NCBI GenBank assembly: GCA_029219245.1
Contig: JAQXTA010000009.1
Location: 1 to 57,922 of the forward strand
From: Lachnospiraceae bacterium
Lineage (GTDB): Bacteria > Bacillota > Clostridia > Lachnospirales > Lachnospiraceae
Direction of reading: 5' to 3'
Length of the DNA stretch: 57,922 bases
Below are positions 43,751 to 52,075 of this stretch, piece after piece (positions within the stretch are counted from its first letter, which is position 1; the number at the start of each line of letters is the position of its first letter). The notes under the pieces are model-generated. The model had not been told where the DNA came from and made no database searches. It was given only the letters and a program-made list of their open reading frames with translations. The position numbers and the translations under genes were made by a program.

Positions 43751-44314
43751 TTATTTATGATTTTCTACATACTTTAAAAACTCAGGTGTTTTGGACCAAT
43801 ACTTAATGCCCCAGTTTTCAAAGTTCCATTCTTCCATATAATCATTACATTCGTAATCAATATAGAAGAGATTGCCCTGCTGTACAATAAAATTGGTTGG
43901 AAAATAATCAATATTTGTATGAGCAGGGTAGAGGATGGAACACATATCATAGATCTGCTCCAGATAGGAAGGGTCCATTTTATCTTTTAAAACAAGCTGA
44001 TAAATGGTATCCCCTTCAATATATTCTTTCAAAATACGTTCCTGCTCTATATCTACGTCGAGCATTTTGGGCATACGGATTCCGATTTCGGACAATCGTT
44101 TATAATCATGCAACTCTGCTTCGATTTTATTTCCAAACTGATAATAATCGCAAGGTTCATGATGAATCTGCTTTAATACATAACGGGAAGCTTCGTCAGC
44201 AGTATCGCAAGCAAGATAAGAATAACCGCCCTTGCCTTTGCCAAGTAATTTAACGATTTCATATTCTTTTTCATTTACCGTTAAAATGCTGCGCTCATGC
44301 TCTTTGTTTGCCAT
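43751..44314 (-). CDS. Small protein-kinase-like protein
   Basis: A 187-residue protein with a compact eukaryotic-like kinase fold: GKGKGGYSYLA (nucleotide loop), YVLKQIH (Lys), ERILKEYIEG (hinge), HTNIDYFPTNFIVQQ (a degenerate catalytic loop where HRD would be) and FYIDYECN (metal-binding-type Asp). It is shorter than usual Ser/Thr kinases (about 250-290). It may be a small-molecule kinase (RIO/LPS-kinase-like) or a weakly active relative. GGGAG lies upstream of ATG 44314. No target can be proposed from context. Confidence 0.65.
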   Translation of the reverse strand: MANKEHERSILTVNEKEYEIVKLLGKGKGGYSYLACDTADEASRYVLKQIHHEPCDYYQFGNKIEAELHDYKRLSEIGIRMPKMLDVDIEQERILKEYIEGDTIYQLVLKDKMDPSYLEQIYDMCSILYPAHTNIDYFPTNFIVQQGNLFYIDYECNDYMEEWNFENWGIKYWSKTPEFLKYVENHK

Positions 44315-44534
44315 AAAATGATCTCCCTTAAAAAACAAGTTCTGCTTTTCTTTGTTGATATTATAACTCAGTTTACCATAGAAACAATTCTATTTGGGTT
44401 GTTTTTTCACAAAAAGCTTGTTAAAATCAAATACATCAATCCCATATTAAAATTTTCCAATATAGAAAATCAATATTTCGTTGACAAATGTGTCAGGACT
44501 TCCGTAGAGAAAAAAGATATAATGAAAGGAAAGC

Positions 44535-44687
44535 ATGGGGAGCAAAGAGTATGAAGAATTGACAGGTGAAGCCTTTGACGTTATCGGGAAACTAAGTAAT
44601 TTTGATTTCAGACTGGTGCAAATTATTTCTTTTCCGGCGATTATTGTTTCCGTTTGCGTGATTGGTTTTTTTGGTAATAATGAGTAG
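44535..44687 (+). CDS. Small membrane peptide, function unknown
   Basis: A 50-residue reading frame with a charged N-terminus and a single C-terminal hydrophobic helix (LVQIISFPAIIVSVCVIGFF). AAAGGA lies four to five bases upstream of the ATG. A terminator follows about 45 bp later. No known family is recognised. The ribosome site, membrane-type composition and following terminator make it a plausible gene, but short frames of this kind also arise by chance. Confidence 0.45.
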   Translation: MGSKEYEELTGEAFDVIGKLSNFDFRLVQIISFPAIIVSVCVIGFFGNNE

Positions 44688-44730
44688 AATTAGAGTATCT
44701 CAAAATAAAAAAGCAAAAAAGCAAACAGAA

Positions 44731-44756
44731 GGCTTTTATTGAAAGCCGTTTTTTTC
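44731..44756 (+). terminator. Intrinsic terminator before the hydroxyacid dehydrogenase gene
   Basis: GGCTTT-tatt-GAAAGCC is followed by a T-run. A separate inverted repeat, CTATGCT / AGCATAG, follows at 44756-44776, just before the ribosome site of the next gene. Confidence 0.75.
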
Positions 44757-44803
44757 TATGCTATAGTAAAGCATAGAAACGGTCGAAATGAGGAGGAGAA
44801 GCT

Positions 44804-45763
44804 ATGAAACTGGTAGTCTTGGAAAGAAATAGTGTAGGTACGGATATTGACGTATCTTGTTTTGAGAAATTTGGGGAAGTAACCTATTATCCGAATACGG
44901 TAGCGGATAATACGGCAGAAAGAATTAAGGATGCGGACATCGTAATTGCCAATAAAGTACCGCTGAATGAAAGTACCTTGAAGGATGCACCGAATGTAAA
45001 GTTGATTTGTCTGTTTGCCACAGGCTATGACAATGTAGATCTGGCATACTGCAAAAACAGAGGAATCAAAGTTGCAAATGTAATAAATTATTGTACACCG
45101 GCGGTAGCACAGCATACTATTTTATTAGCCATGATGTTATCGGAGAAAATTGCTTTTTATGATGAATATGTGAAGTCCGGTACTTACAGTGCGCAGGACA
45201 GATTTTCCAATTTTGACAGGGCTTTTAACGAATTAGAGGGAAAAACATGGGGTATTGTCGGAATGGGCAGCATTGGACATAAGGTAGCAGCTTTTGCAAC
45301 CGCTTTTGGCTGTAAAGTTATTTTCTATTCCGCATCCGGCAAGAGTACCTGTACAGAATATGAAAGAGTGGATTTTGATACACTTTTAAAAGAATCCGAT
45401 ATTTTATCCCTGCATTGCCCGCTCAGTGACCGGACAAGAAACTTAATAAACAAAGATGCTTTTGCCAAAATGAAAGAAACAGCAATCTTAGTCAATGTGG
45501 CAAGAGGCCCGGTGGTTAATACACAGGATTTGTACGATGCGTTAACGGAAGGGAAAATTGCCGGTGCGGGACTGGATGTATTGGAGAAAGAGCCGATGGA
45601 AGCATCCAATCCGCTTGGGCAGATTAAAGACAGTACGAAACTGATTATTACACCGCATATGTCCTGGGCAAGTACAGAGTCCAGAATCCGCTTAGTGGAA
45701 GAAGTTGCCAAAAACATTGAAGCTTTTCTGGCAGGTGAAGACAGGAACATTGTAAACAAATAA
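44804..45763 (+). CDS. D-2-hydroxyacid dehydrogenase
   Basis: A 319-residue NAD-dependent dehydrogenase. The Rossmann loop GIVGMGSIGHKVAAF lies near residue 150, the catalytic Arg in VNVARGPVVN, the Glu in DVLEKEP and the His in TPHMSWAS. It resembles glycerate/hydroxypyruvate reductase-type enzymes. GAGGAGG precedes the ATG. The SAH deaminase gene follows after about 60 bp and the SAH hydrolase gene lies beyond it. The substrate cannot be chosen between glyoxylate, hydroxypyruvate and other 2-oxoacids. Confidence 0.92.
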   Translation: MKLVVLERNSVGTDIDVSCFEKFGEVTYYPNTVADNTAERIKDADIVIANKVPLNESTLKDAPNVKLICLFATGYDNVDLAYCKNRGIKVANVINYCTPAVAQHTILLAMMLSEKIAFYDEYVKSGTYSAQDRFSNFDRAFNELEGKTWGIVGMGSIGHKVAAFATAFGCKVIFYSASGKSTCTEYERVDFDTLLKESDILSLHCPLSDRTRNLINKDAFAKMKETAILVNVARGPVVNTQDLYDALTEGKIAGAGLDVLEKEPMEASNPLGQIKDSTKLIITPHMSWASTESRIRLVEEVAKNIEAFLAGEDRNIVNK

Positions 45764-45824
45764 CGTGAAAAATTATGGAAATGAATCACAGCAACATATC
45801 ATACGAATCAGAAATGGAGAGAAT

Positions 45825-47126
45825 ATGGGAATTGTAATTAAAAACGCTCTGGTAATTGTACCGCAGGGCACAGAAGATGTGATAAAAGAAACAAGTCTTT
45901 ATATTGAAAAGGATAAAATTACAGGAATCGGACAGGCACCGGAAGGATTTACGGAGGATAAGGTAATTGACGGGACTGACAAGCTGGTTATTCCCGGATT
46001 GATTAACTGTCATACGCATTCTTATATGTCCTTTATGCGAAATGTGGCAGATGATTTATCCTTTATGGACTGGTTGTTTGGAACGATTGATCCGATTGAG
46101 CAGCAGATGACCGATGAGGATACCTACTGGGGTGCTAATCTGGCGATTATTGAAATGATGAAAAGCGGAACAACCTGCTTCAACGACATGCAGATGAACA
46201 TTCACCAGACAACAAGAGCTGTTAAGGAGTCCGGTATGCGTGCCGTTATTTCCCGCGGACTGGTGGGAAGCGGTAATGACGAAGGCGGTCAGATGCGTCT
46301 GCGCCAGGCTTATGAAGAAAGAGATGCGGCAAAGGATTGTGACAGACTTTCCTTTTTGTTAGGGCCGCATGCACCATATACCTGCGATGATGCCTACCAG
46401 AGAATTGTTGCCGAAGAAGCCAAAAAGAATCATATGGGTATCCATGTTCACTTATCGGAAAGTGTCAGTGAAATCGAACAGATTCAGGAAAAATACGGCT
46501 GTACACCGATTGCGTTGGCAGAGAAAACAGGACTTTTTGATGTACCGGCAATCGCAGCACATTGTGTTCAGGTAACGGATGAAGATATTGATATTTTGAA
46601 AAAGCATCATGTCAGCGTAGTAACGAATCCGGCAAGCAATATGAAGCTTGGCAACGGATTTGCACCGATTGCCAAAATGTTGGAAAAGGGTGTCAATGTC
46701 TGCCTCGGTACCGATGGTGCAGCAAGCAACAACTGCTTAAATATGTTCCACGAACTGAGTCTGCTTACGCTGATTCATAAGGGCACCGCGAAGACACCAC
46801 AGTGCATCAGCGCCAAAGAGGGCTTCCGCATTGCGACGATTAACGGCGCAAAAGCATTGGGAATGGAGAAGGAAATCGGCTCGATTGAAGTCGGGAAAAA
46901 GGCCGACCTGGCAATCCTTGACTTGAATACTCCTTCTTTAACACCAAGAAATAACCTGATTGCAGGACTTTCTTATTCTGCAAATGGTTCCGAGGTAGAT
47001 ACGGTAATCATTAACGGACAGATAACAATGGAAAACCGTAAGCTGTTAACGATAGATGAGCAGCTTGTATACCGGAAAATCAATGAAATCATTGTCAGAA
47101 TGGGACTGGATAAGAAAACTTATTAA
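45825..47126 (+). CDS. mtaD: SAH/MTA deaminase (amidohydrolase)
   Basis: A 433-residue metal-dependent amidohydrolase. Its motifs are CHTHSYMSFMRN (metal His pair), LGPHAPYTC, GIHVHLSES (His), AAHCVQ and LGTDGAASNN (metal Asp). The HAPYT motif and length match S-adenosylhomocysteine/5'-methylthioadenosine deaminases, which convert SAH to S-inosylhomocysteine and MTA to methylthioinosine. I start it at 45825 with TGGAGAG just upstream; the frame opens 20 codons earlier. The SAH-hydrolase-family gene follows 150 bp later, and together they point to a deaminating route for SAH disposal. Confidence 0.88.
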   Translation: MGIVIKNALVIVPQGTEDVIKETSLYIEKDKITGIGQAPEGFTEDKVIDGTDKLVIPGLINCHTHSYMSFMRNVADDLSFMDWLFGTIDPIEQQMTDEDTYWGANLAIIEMMKSGTTCFNDMQMNIHQTTRAVKESGMRAVISRGLVGSGNDEGGQMRLRQAYEERDAAKDCDRLSFLLGPHAPYTCDDAYQRIVAEEAKKNHMGIHVHLSESVSEIEQIQEKYGCTPIALAEKTGLFDVPAIAAHCVQVTDEDIDILKKHHVSVVTNPASNMKLGNGFAPIAKMLEKGVNVCLGTDGAASNNCLNMFHELSLLTLIHKGTAKTPQCISAKEGFRIATINGAKALGMEKEIGSIEVGKKADLAILDLNTPSLTPRNNLIAGLSYSANGSEVDTVIINGQITMENRKLLTIDEQLVYRKINEIIVRMGLDKKTY

Positions 47127-47276
47127 AACTTTTTTGAAAAAGTTGAAAAAATTCAGACTTTTCTATACAATGAAAAAGAGCTTTGAAAAGCGTTTCAACA
47201 GTGATGACAGGACAGACGACCATCACTATAATAAAAATTCGGCTGAACTAATGTATATTTTAAGGAGGAAACTATT

Positions 47277-48524
47277 GTGAGTAGCGAAATCAAGGACATT
47301 AACTTAGCCGGATCTGGCGAGCAGAAAATTGAGTGGGTAAAAAGAAACTGTGACCTGCTTCGTACTTTAGAAGAAGAATTTTCCCAGACTAAACCGTTTG
47401 CAGGGAAAAAGGTAGCTTTATCCGTACATTTGGAGGCCAAAACAGCTTATTTGTGCCTGGTGTTAAAAGCAGGTGGTGCGGAGATGTATGTAACCGGTTC
47501 CAATCCGCTTTCTACACAGGATGATGTGGCAGCCGCTCTGGTAAAAGCAGGTTTAGAGGTACATGCATGGTATGATGCAACACCGGAAGAATATGAAAGC
47601 CATATCCGTCACGTATTGGAAGTAGGACCGAATATCATCATTGATGACGGTGGTGATCTGGTAAATATGGTTCACAAGGAAATGCCGCATCTGATTCCGA
47701 ATATCATCGGTGGCTGTGAAGAAACCACAACCGGTATCATTCGTCTGGAAGCTATGAACAAGGCAGGAGAATTAAAATTCCCGATGGTTCGTGTCAACAA
47801 TGCCGCTTGTAAGCATTTCTTTGATAACCGTTATGGTACCGGACAGTCTGTATGGGATGGTATCAACCGGACAACTAACTTAATCGTAGCAGGTAAAATC
47901 GTGGTCGTAGCAGGCTATGGCTGGTGTGGTAAAGGAACTGCTATGAGAGCCAAAGGACTTGGAGCAAGAGTTATCGTAACTGAGATTGATCCGATTAAAG
48001 CAATCGAAGCAGTTATGGATGGTTTTGATGTTATGCCGATGAAAGAAGCAGCTAAGGTTGGTGATTTCTTTGTTACCGTAACAGGCTGTGATGGCGTTAT
48101 CGATAAAGAAGATTTTGCGGAAATGAAAGAAGGAGCAATTCTGTGTAATGCAGGACACTTTGACTGCGAAATCGATATGGCATGGTTAAAGGAAAATGCC
48201 GTAGAAACAAGAGAACAGAGAAAGAATATTATGGGTTATAAGCTTCCGACCGGTCAATGGATTTTCGTTCTGGCTGAAGGACGGCTGGTTAATCTGGCAG
48301 CAGGTGACGGACATCCGGCAGAAATCATGGATATGAGCTTTGCTATTCAGGCACTTTCCGCAAAATATCTGGTAGAGCATGGAGCAGAACTGAAAGAGAA
48401 ACTGATTGATGTTCCGGAAGAGGTTGATAAGGATGTTGCAAAGCGTAAGCTGGCATTCCTCGGAAAAGAAATTGATGTTCTGACACCGGAGCAGGAGAAA
48501 TATTTAAACAGCTATTCTTTATAA
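47277..48524 (+). CDS. ahcY: SAH-hydrolase family enzyme, probably for S-inosylhomocysteine
   Basis: A 415-residue NAD-dependent hydrolase of the adenosylhomocysteinase family in its short archaeal/Thermotoga-type form. NAD binds at AGYGWCGKGTAMRAKGLGA; VRVNNAACKHFFDN and NAGHFDCEID are family segments. The adenine-contacting motif of canonical enzymes (HMTxET) is replaced by H51-L-E-A-K-T56: Thr and Glu are gone, and Lys stands where the Glu that contacts the 6-amino group would be. With a SAH deaminase just upstream, the likely substrate is S-inosylhomocysteine, giving inosine and homocysteine. It starts with GTG behind AAGGAGG. The C-terminus lacks the HYRY ending of canonical enzymes. Confidence 0.9.
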   Translation: MSSEIKDINLAGSGEQKIEWVKRNCDLLRTLEEEFSQTKPFAGKKVALSVHLEAKTAYLCLVLKAGGAEMYVTGSNPLSTQDDVAAALVKAGLEVHAWYDATPEEYESHIRHVLEVGPNIIIDDGGDLVNMVHKEMPHLIPNIIGGCEETTTGIIRLEAMNKAGELKFPMVRVNNAACKHFFDNRYGTGQSVWDGINRTTNLIVAGKIVVVAGYGWCGKGTAMRAKGLGARVIVTEIDPIKAIEAVMDGFDVMPMKEAAKVGDFFVTVTGCDGVIDKEDFAEMKEGAILCNAGHFDCEIDMAWLKENAVETREQRKNIMGYKLPTGQWIFVLAEGRLVNLAAGDGHPAEIMDMSFAIQALSAKYLVEHGAELKEKLIDVPEEVDKDVAKRKLAFLGKEIDVLTPEQEKYLNSYSL

Positions 48525-48537
48525 TAAAGATAAAACA

Positions 48538-48574
48538 TTACCCTTCGTATTCCTGGATTACGAAGGGTAATTTT
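48538..48574 (+). terminator. Terminator after the SAH hydrolase gene
   Basis: TTACCCTTCGTA and TACGAAGGGTAA form a 12-bp stem with a nine-base loop, followed by TTTT. Confidence 0.85.
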
Positions 48575-48643
48575 CTCCGGGAAGCAGGAAGCTGCCAGAG
48601 TATAGTAGGATTCGGGAATTGTTGTCAGTGGAGGAAATAGAAA

Positions 48644-50407
48644 ATGGAAAAAACAGCCAATTATAAAGCGGGGGAATTGCTGAAACGGTTTTTGCCATAT
48701 TATCGGAAATACTGGAAAATTGTTGTGCTGGACTTAATTTGTGCCGGGTTGACAACGATATGTGAAATGGTTCTTCCGATGATTGTCCGTTATATTACCA
48801 ATACGGGAATGAATGATCTTTTGGCACTCAGTGTAGGAATCATTTTGCGGATAGGCGCATTGTATCTTATTTTGCGGATTATAGATAGTCTGGCGAACTT
48901 CTATATGGCATATACCGGACATGTTATGGGTACCAGGATAGAAACCGATATGCGAAGAGATGCTTATATGCATCTGCAAAGGCTGTCCGATACTTATTAT
49001 AACAACACAAAGGTTGGCCAGATCATGGGTCGGATTACCAATGACTTATTTGATGTAACCGAATTTTCTCATCACTGCCCGGAAGAATTTTTTATTGCCG
49101 GGTTAAAAGCAGTTATTTCTTTTGTTATTTTATCCGGTATCAGTCTGCCATTAACCTTGATTGTTTTTTCAGTGGTTCCGGTTATGTGTATTACCTGTGT
49201 ATGTATTAACCTGCGGATGCGGGAGGCATTCCGGAAGCAAAGGGTACAGATTGGAGAGCTGAATGCTCGTATTGAAGATAGTTTGCTTGGACAAAAAGTT
49301 GTGAAAGCTTTTACAAATGAAGATAAGGAAACAGAGAAATTTGAGGAAGACAATCAGAAGTTTTTCCGAATTAAAAAAGAAACCTATCAGTTTATGGCAG
49401 CATTCCAGACGACAACAAGAGCTTTTGACGGATTGATGTATCTGGTAGTTGTGGTTGCCGGTGGCATTTTTATGGTAAAAGGCTGGATTGTGCCGGGAGA
49501 TCTGGTAGCCTACGTTATGTATGTGTCTACCTTGATTGCCACAATACGAAGAATCATCGAATTTGCAGAACAGTTTCAGAGAGGTATGACCGGCATTGAA
49601 CGTTTTGTGGAAATTATGGACAGCAAAGAGGATATTTTTGATGAACCCGATGCTATAGAGTGTAACAATGTTCAGGGTAATATTTCTTTGCGGGACGTAT
49701 GTTTTGCCTATCCGGATGACCATAATATCGTATTCAGGGGCTTGAACCTGGATATTCATGCGGGAGAAAAGATTGCGATTGTAGGCCCTTCCGGCGGTGG
49801 AAAGACAACCCTTTGCAATCTGATTCCACGTTTTTATAACATTGATGAAGGTCAAATTACACTGGATGGAGAAAACATCAGGCATTATACGATTAAGAGT
49901 CTGCGGAAGAATATCGGTATGGTTCAGCAGGATGTGTACCTTTTCTCGGGTACGGTATATGAAAATATTGCTTATGGAAAAGAGAACGCATCCAGAGAAG
50001 AGGTAATAGAAGCGGCTAAGAAAGCAGGAGCGCATGACTTTATTATGGCACTGAAGGATGGATATGATACCTATGTGGGAGAGCGCGGGGTGAAGCTTTC
50101 CGGTGGACAGAAGCAGCGTATCAGCATTGCCAGGGTTTTCTTGAAAAACCCGCCGATTCTGATTCTGGATGAAGCTACTTCAGCATTAGATAATGAAAGC
50201 GAATTTCAGGTTGCCAAATCCTTGCAAGAGCTAGCCAAAGGCAGGACGACGATTACCATTGCACACCGACTTTCCAGTATCCGAAATTCAGATCGGATTC
50301 TTGTTTTAACCGAGGAGGGTATTATCGAAGAAGGGAACCACGAACAGTTGCTGGAAAAGCGGGGAATGTACTATCATTTCTACACAACGGCGAATGAATT
50401 GAAATAA
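48644..50407 (+). CDS. ABC exporter half-transporter (membrane and ATPase domains)
   Basis: A 587-residue fused permease-ATPase that works as a homodimer or with an unlinked partner. Six helices (about residues 20-310) precede an ATPase with Walker A GPSGGGKTTLCN, signature LSGGQKQRISIARVF and a canonical Walker B ILILDEATSALD. Family members export lipids, peptides or drugs (MsbA/LmrA-like); the substrate is unknown. It is a single gene between a terminator and the CarD-type leader. The ribosome site is GGAGG with nine bases to the ATG. Confidence 0.93.
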   Translation: MEKTANYKAGELLKRFLPYYRKYWKIVVLDLICAGLTTICEMVLPMIVRYITNTGMNDLLALSVGIILRIGALYLILRIIDSLANFYMAYTGHVMGTRIETDMRRDAYMHLQRLSDTYYNNTKVGQIMGRITNDLFDVTEFSHHCPEEFFIAGLKAVISFVILSGISLPLTLIVFSVVPVMCITCVCINLRMREAFRKQRVQIGELNARIEDSLLGQKVVKAFTNEDKETEKFEEDNQKFFRIKKETYQFMAAFQTTTRAFDGLMYLVVVVAGGIFMVKGWIVPGDLVAYVMYVSTLIATIRRIIEFAEQFQRGMTGIERFVEIMDSKEDIFDEPDAIECNNVQGNISLRDVCFAYPDDHNIVFRGLNLDIHAGEKIAIVGPSGGGKTTLCNLIPRFYNIDEGQITLDGENIRHYTIKSLRKNIGMVQQDVYLFSGTVYENIAYGKENASREEVIEAAKKAGAHDFIMALKDGYDTYVGERGVKLSGGQKQRISIARVFLKNPPILILDEATSALDNESEFQVAKSLQELAKGRTTITIAHRLSSIRNSDRILVLTEEGIIEEGNHEQLLEKRGMYYHFYTTANELK

Positions 50408-50414
50408 AAAATGC

Positions 50415-50443
50415 TTACATCTGCCGATTTTAAGTGTTAAAAT
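50415..50443 (+). promoter_or_regulatory. Promoter of the CarD-type gene
   Basis: TTACAT and TAAAAT are separated by 17 bp. The predicted start (near 50450) lies just before the leader hairpin. Confidence 0.6.
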
Positions 50444-50450
50444 ATTAATA

Positions 50451-50525
50451 CAACATGTTGTTTCTGATGACGTAATGTGCGTATCAATAGGATACGCCCC
50501 TAGTTGTCAGAAACTTTTTTTATTT
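50451..50525 (+). promoter_or_regulatory. Structured leader with terminator before the CarD-type gene
   Basis: A 12-bp stem (50460-50471 with 50503-50514, two G-U pairs) encloses a second 7-bp stem, GCGTATC / GATACGC, with a five-base loop. A run of T follows at 50515. The ribosome site starts only about 26 bases later, so the gene is transcribed through this terminator. ACAAC at the predicted 5' end could pair with GTTGT in the terminator arm to form an antiterminator. This looks like an attenuator or riboswitch; no known class is recognised by eye. Confidence 0.6.
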
Positions 50526-50563
50526 TGAGAAGCTTTAAATTTCAGAGACAGGAGGAAAAGTGT

Positions 50564-51091
50564 ATGTTTGAAGTTGGAGAATATATTATGTGCGGAGGAC
50601 ATGGAGTATGTCGTGTTGTAGATATTACAGGGAATCCGATTGACAGACTGGATAAAGAAAGAAAATATTATATTTTAGAGCCTGTTTTTGAAAAAGGCAG
50701 TACAATTTACACACCGGTTAATAATGAGAAAGTCCTGATGAGAAAAATTATGGATGAAAAGGATGCAAAAGAGCTGATTGGCCATATTCCGGAAATTGAA
50801 ACCGTATGGATTAAAGAAGAAAAATCCCGAGAGCAGATGTATAAAGAGGCAATTCGCACTTACGACTGCCAAAGTCTTGTCCGGATTATTAAAACGCTGT
50901 ATTTACGAAAAATGGATCGGGTTTCGCAGGGAAAAAAGGTCCTCTCTTCGGATGAACACTATCTGAGAAAGGCAGAGGAGCTTCTTTACAGTGAAATGTC
51001 TATCGCTTTATCCATTCCGAAAGAGAATGTAGAAGAATATATCACAGAAGAAATTAATAAAGCAAAAAAGAAATCAGAAAATAGAATATAG
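50564..51091 (+). CDS. CarD-type transcription regulator
   Basis: A 175-residue regulator. The N-terminal RNA-polymerase-interacting domain (about residues 1-65: VGEYIMCGGHGVCRVVDI, YYILEP) is the CarD/TRCF-RID fold. A mostly helical C-terminal domain follows. CarD proteins bind RNA polymerase beta and adjust open-complex stability. GGAGG lies upstream of ATG 50564. The terminator-type leader implies control by attenuation or by a ligand. The gene is monocistronic; the ComFB gene converges on it from the other strand. Confidence 0.9.
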   Translation: MFEVGEYIMCGGHGVCRVVDITGNPIDRLDKERKYYILEPVFEKGSTIYTPVNNEKVLMRKIMDEKDAKELIGHIPEIETVWIKEEKSREQMYKEAIRTYDCQSLVRIIKTLYLRKMDRVSQGKKVLSSDEHYLRKAEELLYSEMSIALSIPKENVEEYITEEINKAKKKSENRI

Positions 51092-51116
51092 TTTACATGG
51101 ACCTATCGGCAGTAGT

Positions 51117-51413
51117 CTATGGTGCCGCTGATACAAATTTTTCCGGGCCATGGTGGGGATTGCTTCCGATTATGTTGATTGCGGAAACCACCATTGCCAG
51201 GATTTCCGTTTCTACCTGTGTGGAAGAAGTATCAAATCGATGCAGAATAGCACCGGCATCGGAACGTATATATTTTGGGTGTAAACGATTCAGAGCATAG
51301 GTAGCCATGTCTAATTTACAGTCTCTGCATGCACATATTTTTGGCATAGAGGGTAATAGCTGATTAATTGCCCGCTCTACATTTTCTTCCATCATGTTCT
51401 TTAGTCCTTCCAT
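51117..51413 (-). CDS. ComFB-family protein
   Basis: A 98-residue cytoplasmic protein of the late-competence ComFB family. It keeps the ICACRDCKLDMATYALNRLHPKY block with its Cys cluster and the usual MEENVERAINQLL start. In some bacteria ComFB proteins bind cyclic di-GMP; that role is not shown here. AAGGGG lies before the ATG at 51413. It is a single gene ending 25 bp from the CarD-type stop. No competence genes are nearby. Confidence 0.85.
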   Translation of the reverse strand: MEGLKNMMEENVERAINQLLPSMPKICACRDCKLDMATYALNRLHPKYIRSDAGAILHRFDTSSTQVETEILAMVVSAINIIGSNPHHGPEKFVSAAP

Positions 51414-51541
51414 AAGAATCCCCTTCCCTTGTACAACCATACGATATTATCATAGTACTTTTTTAAAAGGGAATCAATATTTTTTCCCAGAGAAGTTTTA
51501 AAAACCCTCTTGTATTTCATATTTTTTTAAGAAATATTTTA

Positions 51542-51570
51542 TTGACCTAGTTAATAAACATGGTTAATAT
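51542..51570 (+). promoter_or_regulatory. Promoter and likely operator of the MarR-exporter operon
   Basis: TTGACC and TAATAT are separated by 17 bp. GTTAAT occurs twice within or across this promoter, 13 bp apart (51550 and 51563), and a third related box, TTAAC, lies at 51580. Repeats in a core promoter fit repression by the MarR protein. Confidence 0.6.
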
Positions 51571-51622
51571 ATAACGGTGTTAACAATTATAAAAGAATAT
51601 ATCAATTTTTAGTGGAGGAGTT

Positions 51623-52075
51623 ATGACGGAGAAAGAAATCCGGGAGGAATTTATAAAGCTTGGACATAAAATTGGGCGTATGGATATGACCATGCAGCTT
51701 GGGAATGTTTCAAAAGCGGAATTCGGGATTTTGATGTTAATACAGCGTATGCAGTCCGAATCGGAGGATGAAAGAGGTATTTATGTTTCCAGAATTGCAA
51801 AAGAGCTTCGTGTTTCCACACCGGCGGTTTCCAGAATGTTGGGAAATATGGAAAAGAAAAGATTAATCAGTCGCAGTGTAGATAAAGAGAGCAGAAGAAA
51901 CACCTTTGTCTGTTTAACCGGACAAGGGAAAGAAGAGATAGCTCTGAGAGAGAAACTTATCGATAGAAAATTAAAGGAGCTGATTTGCCATATGGGACAA
52001 GCAGATATGGAGCAGTTGATTTTATTGGGAAATAAAATGGTCAAAATTATGGAAGAAATGGGAGGCAAAAAGTAA
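51623..52075 (+). CDS. MarR-family regulator
   Basis: A 150-residue winged-helix repressor (RIAKELRVSTPAVSRMLGNMEKKRLI, then the wing SRRNTFVCLTGQG). MarR proteins dimerise and release DNA when they bind a small aromatic or similar ligand. Its stop overlaps the start of the first ABC exporter subunit by one base, so the regulator and two exporter genes form one coupled operon. GTTAAT repeats in its promoter make autoregulation likely. GGAGG lies upstream of the ATG. Confidence 0.93.
   Translation: MTEKEIREEFIKLGHKIGRMDMTMQLGNVSKAEFGILMLIQRMQSESEDERGIYVSRIAKELRVSTPAVSRMLGNMEKKRLISRSVDKESRRNTFVCLTGQGKEEIALREKLIDRKLKELICHMGQADMEQLILLGNKMVKIMEEMGGKK

Noticed and set aside
44480..44523. TTGACA with a later TATAAT before the 50-residue frame
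   Set aside because: The two boxes are about 31 bp apart, far from 17 bp, and the TATAAT lies right at the ribosome site, leaving no room for a leader.
49169..50035. A 288-codon open frame antisense to the ABC exporter gene
   Set aside because: It lies wholly inside a clear ABC exporter gene, has no ribosome site, and its composition (many His, Cys and Asn) is typical of a reverse-strand shadow of coding sequence.
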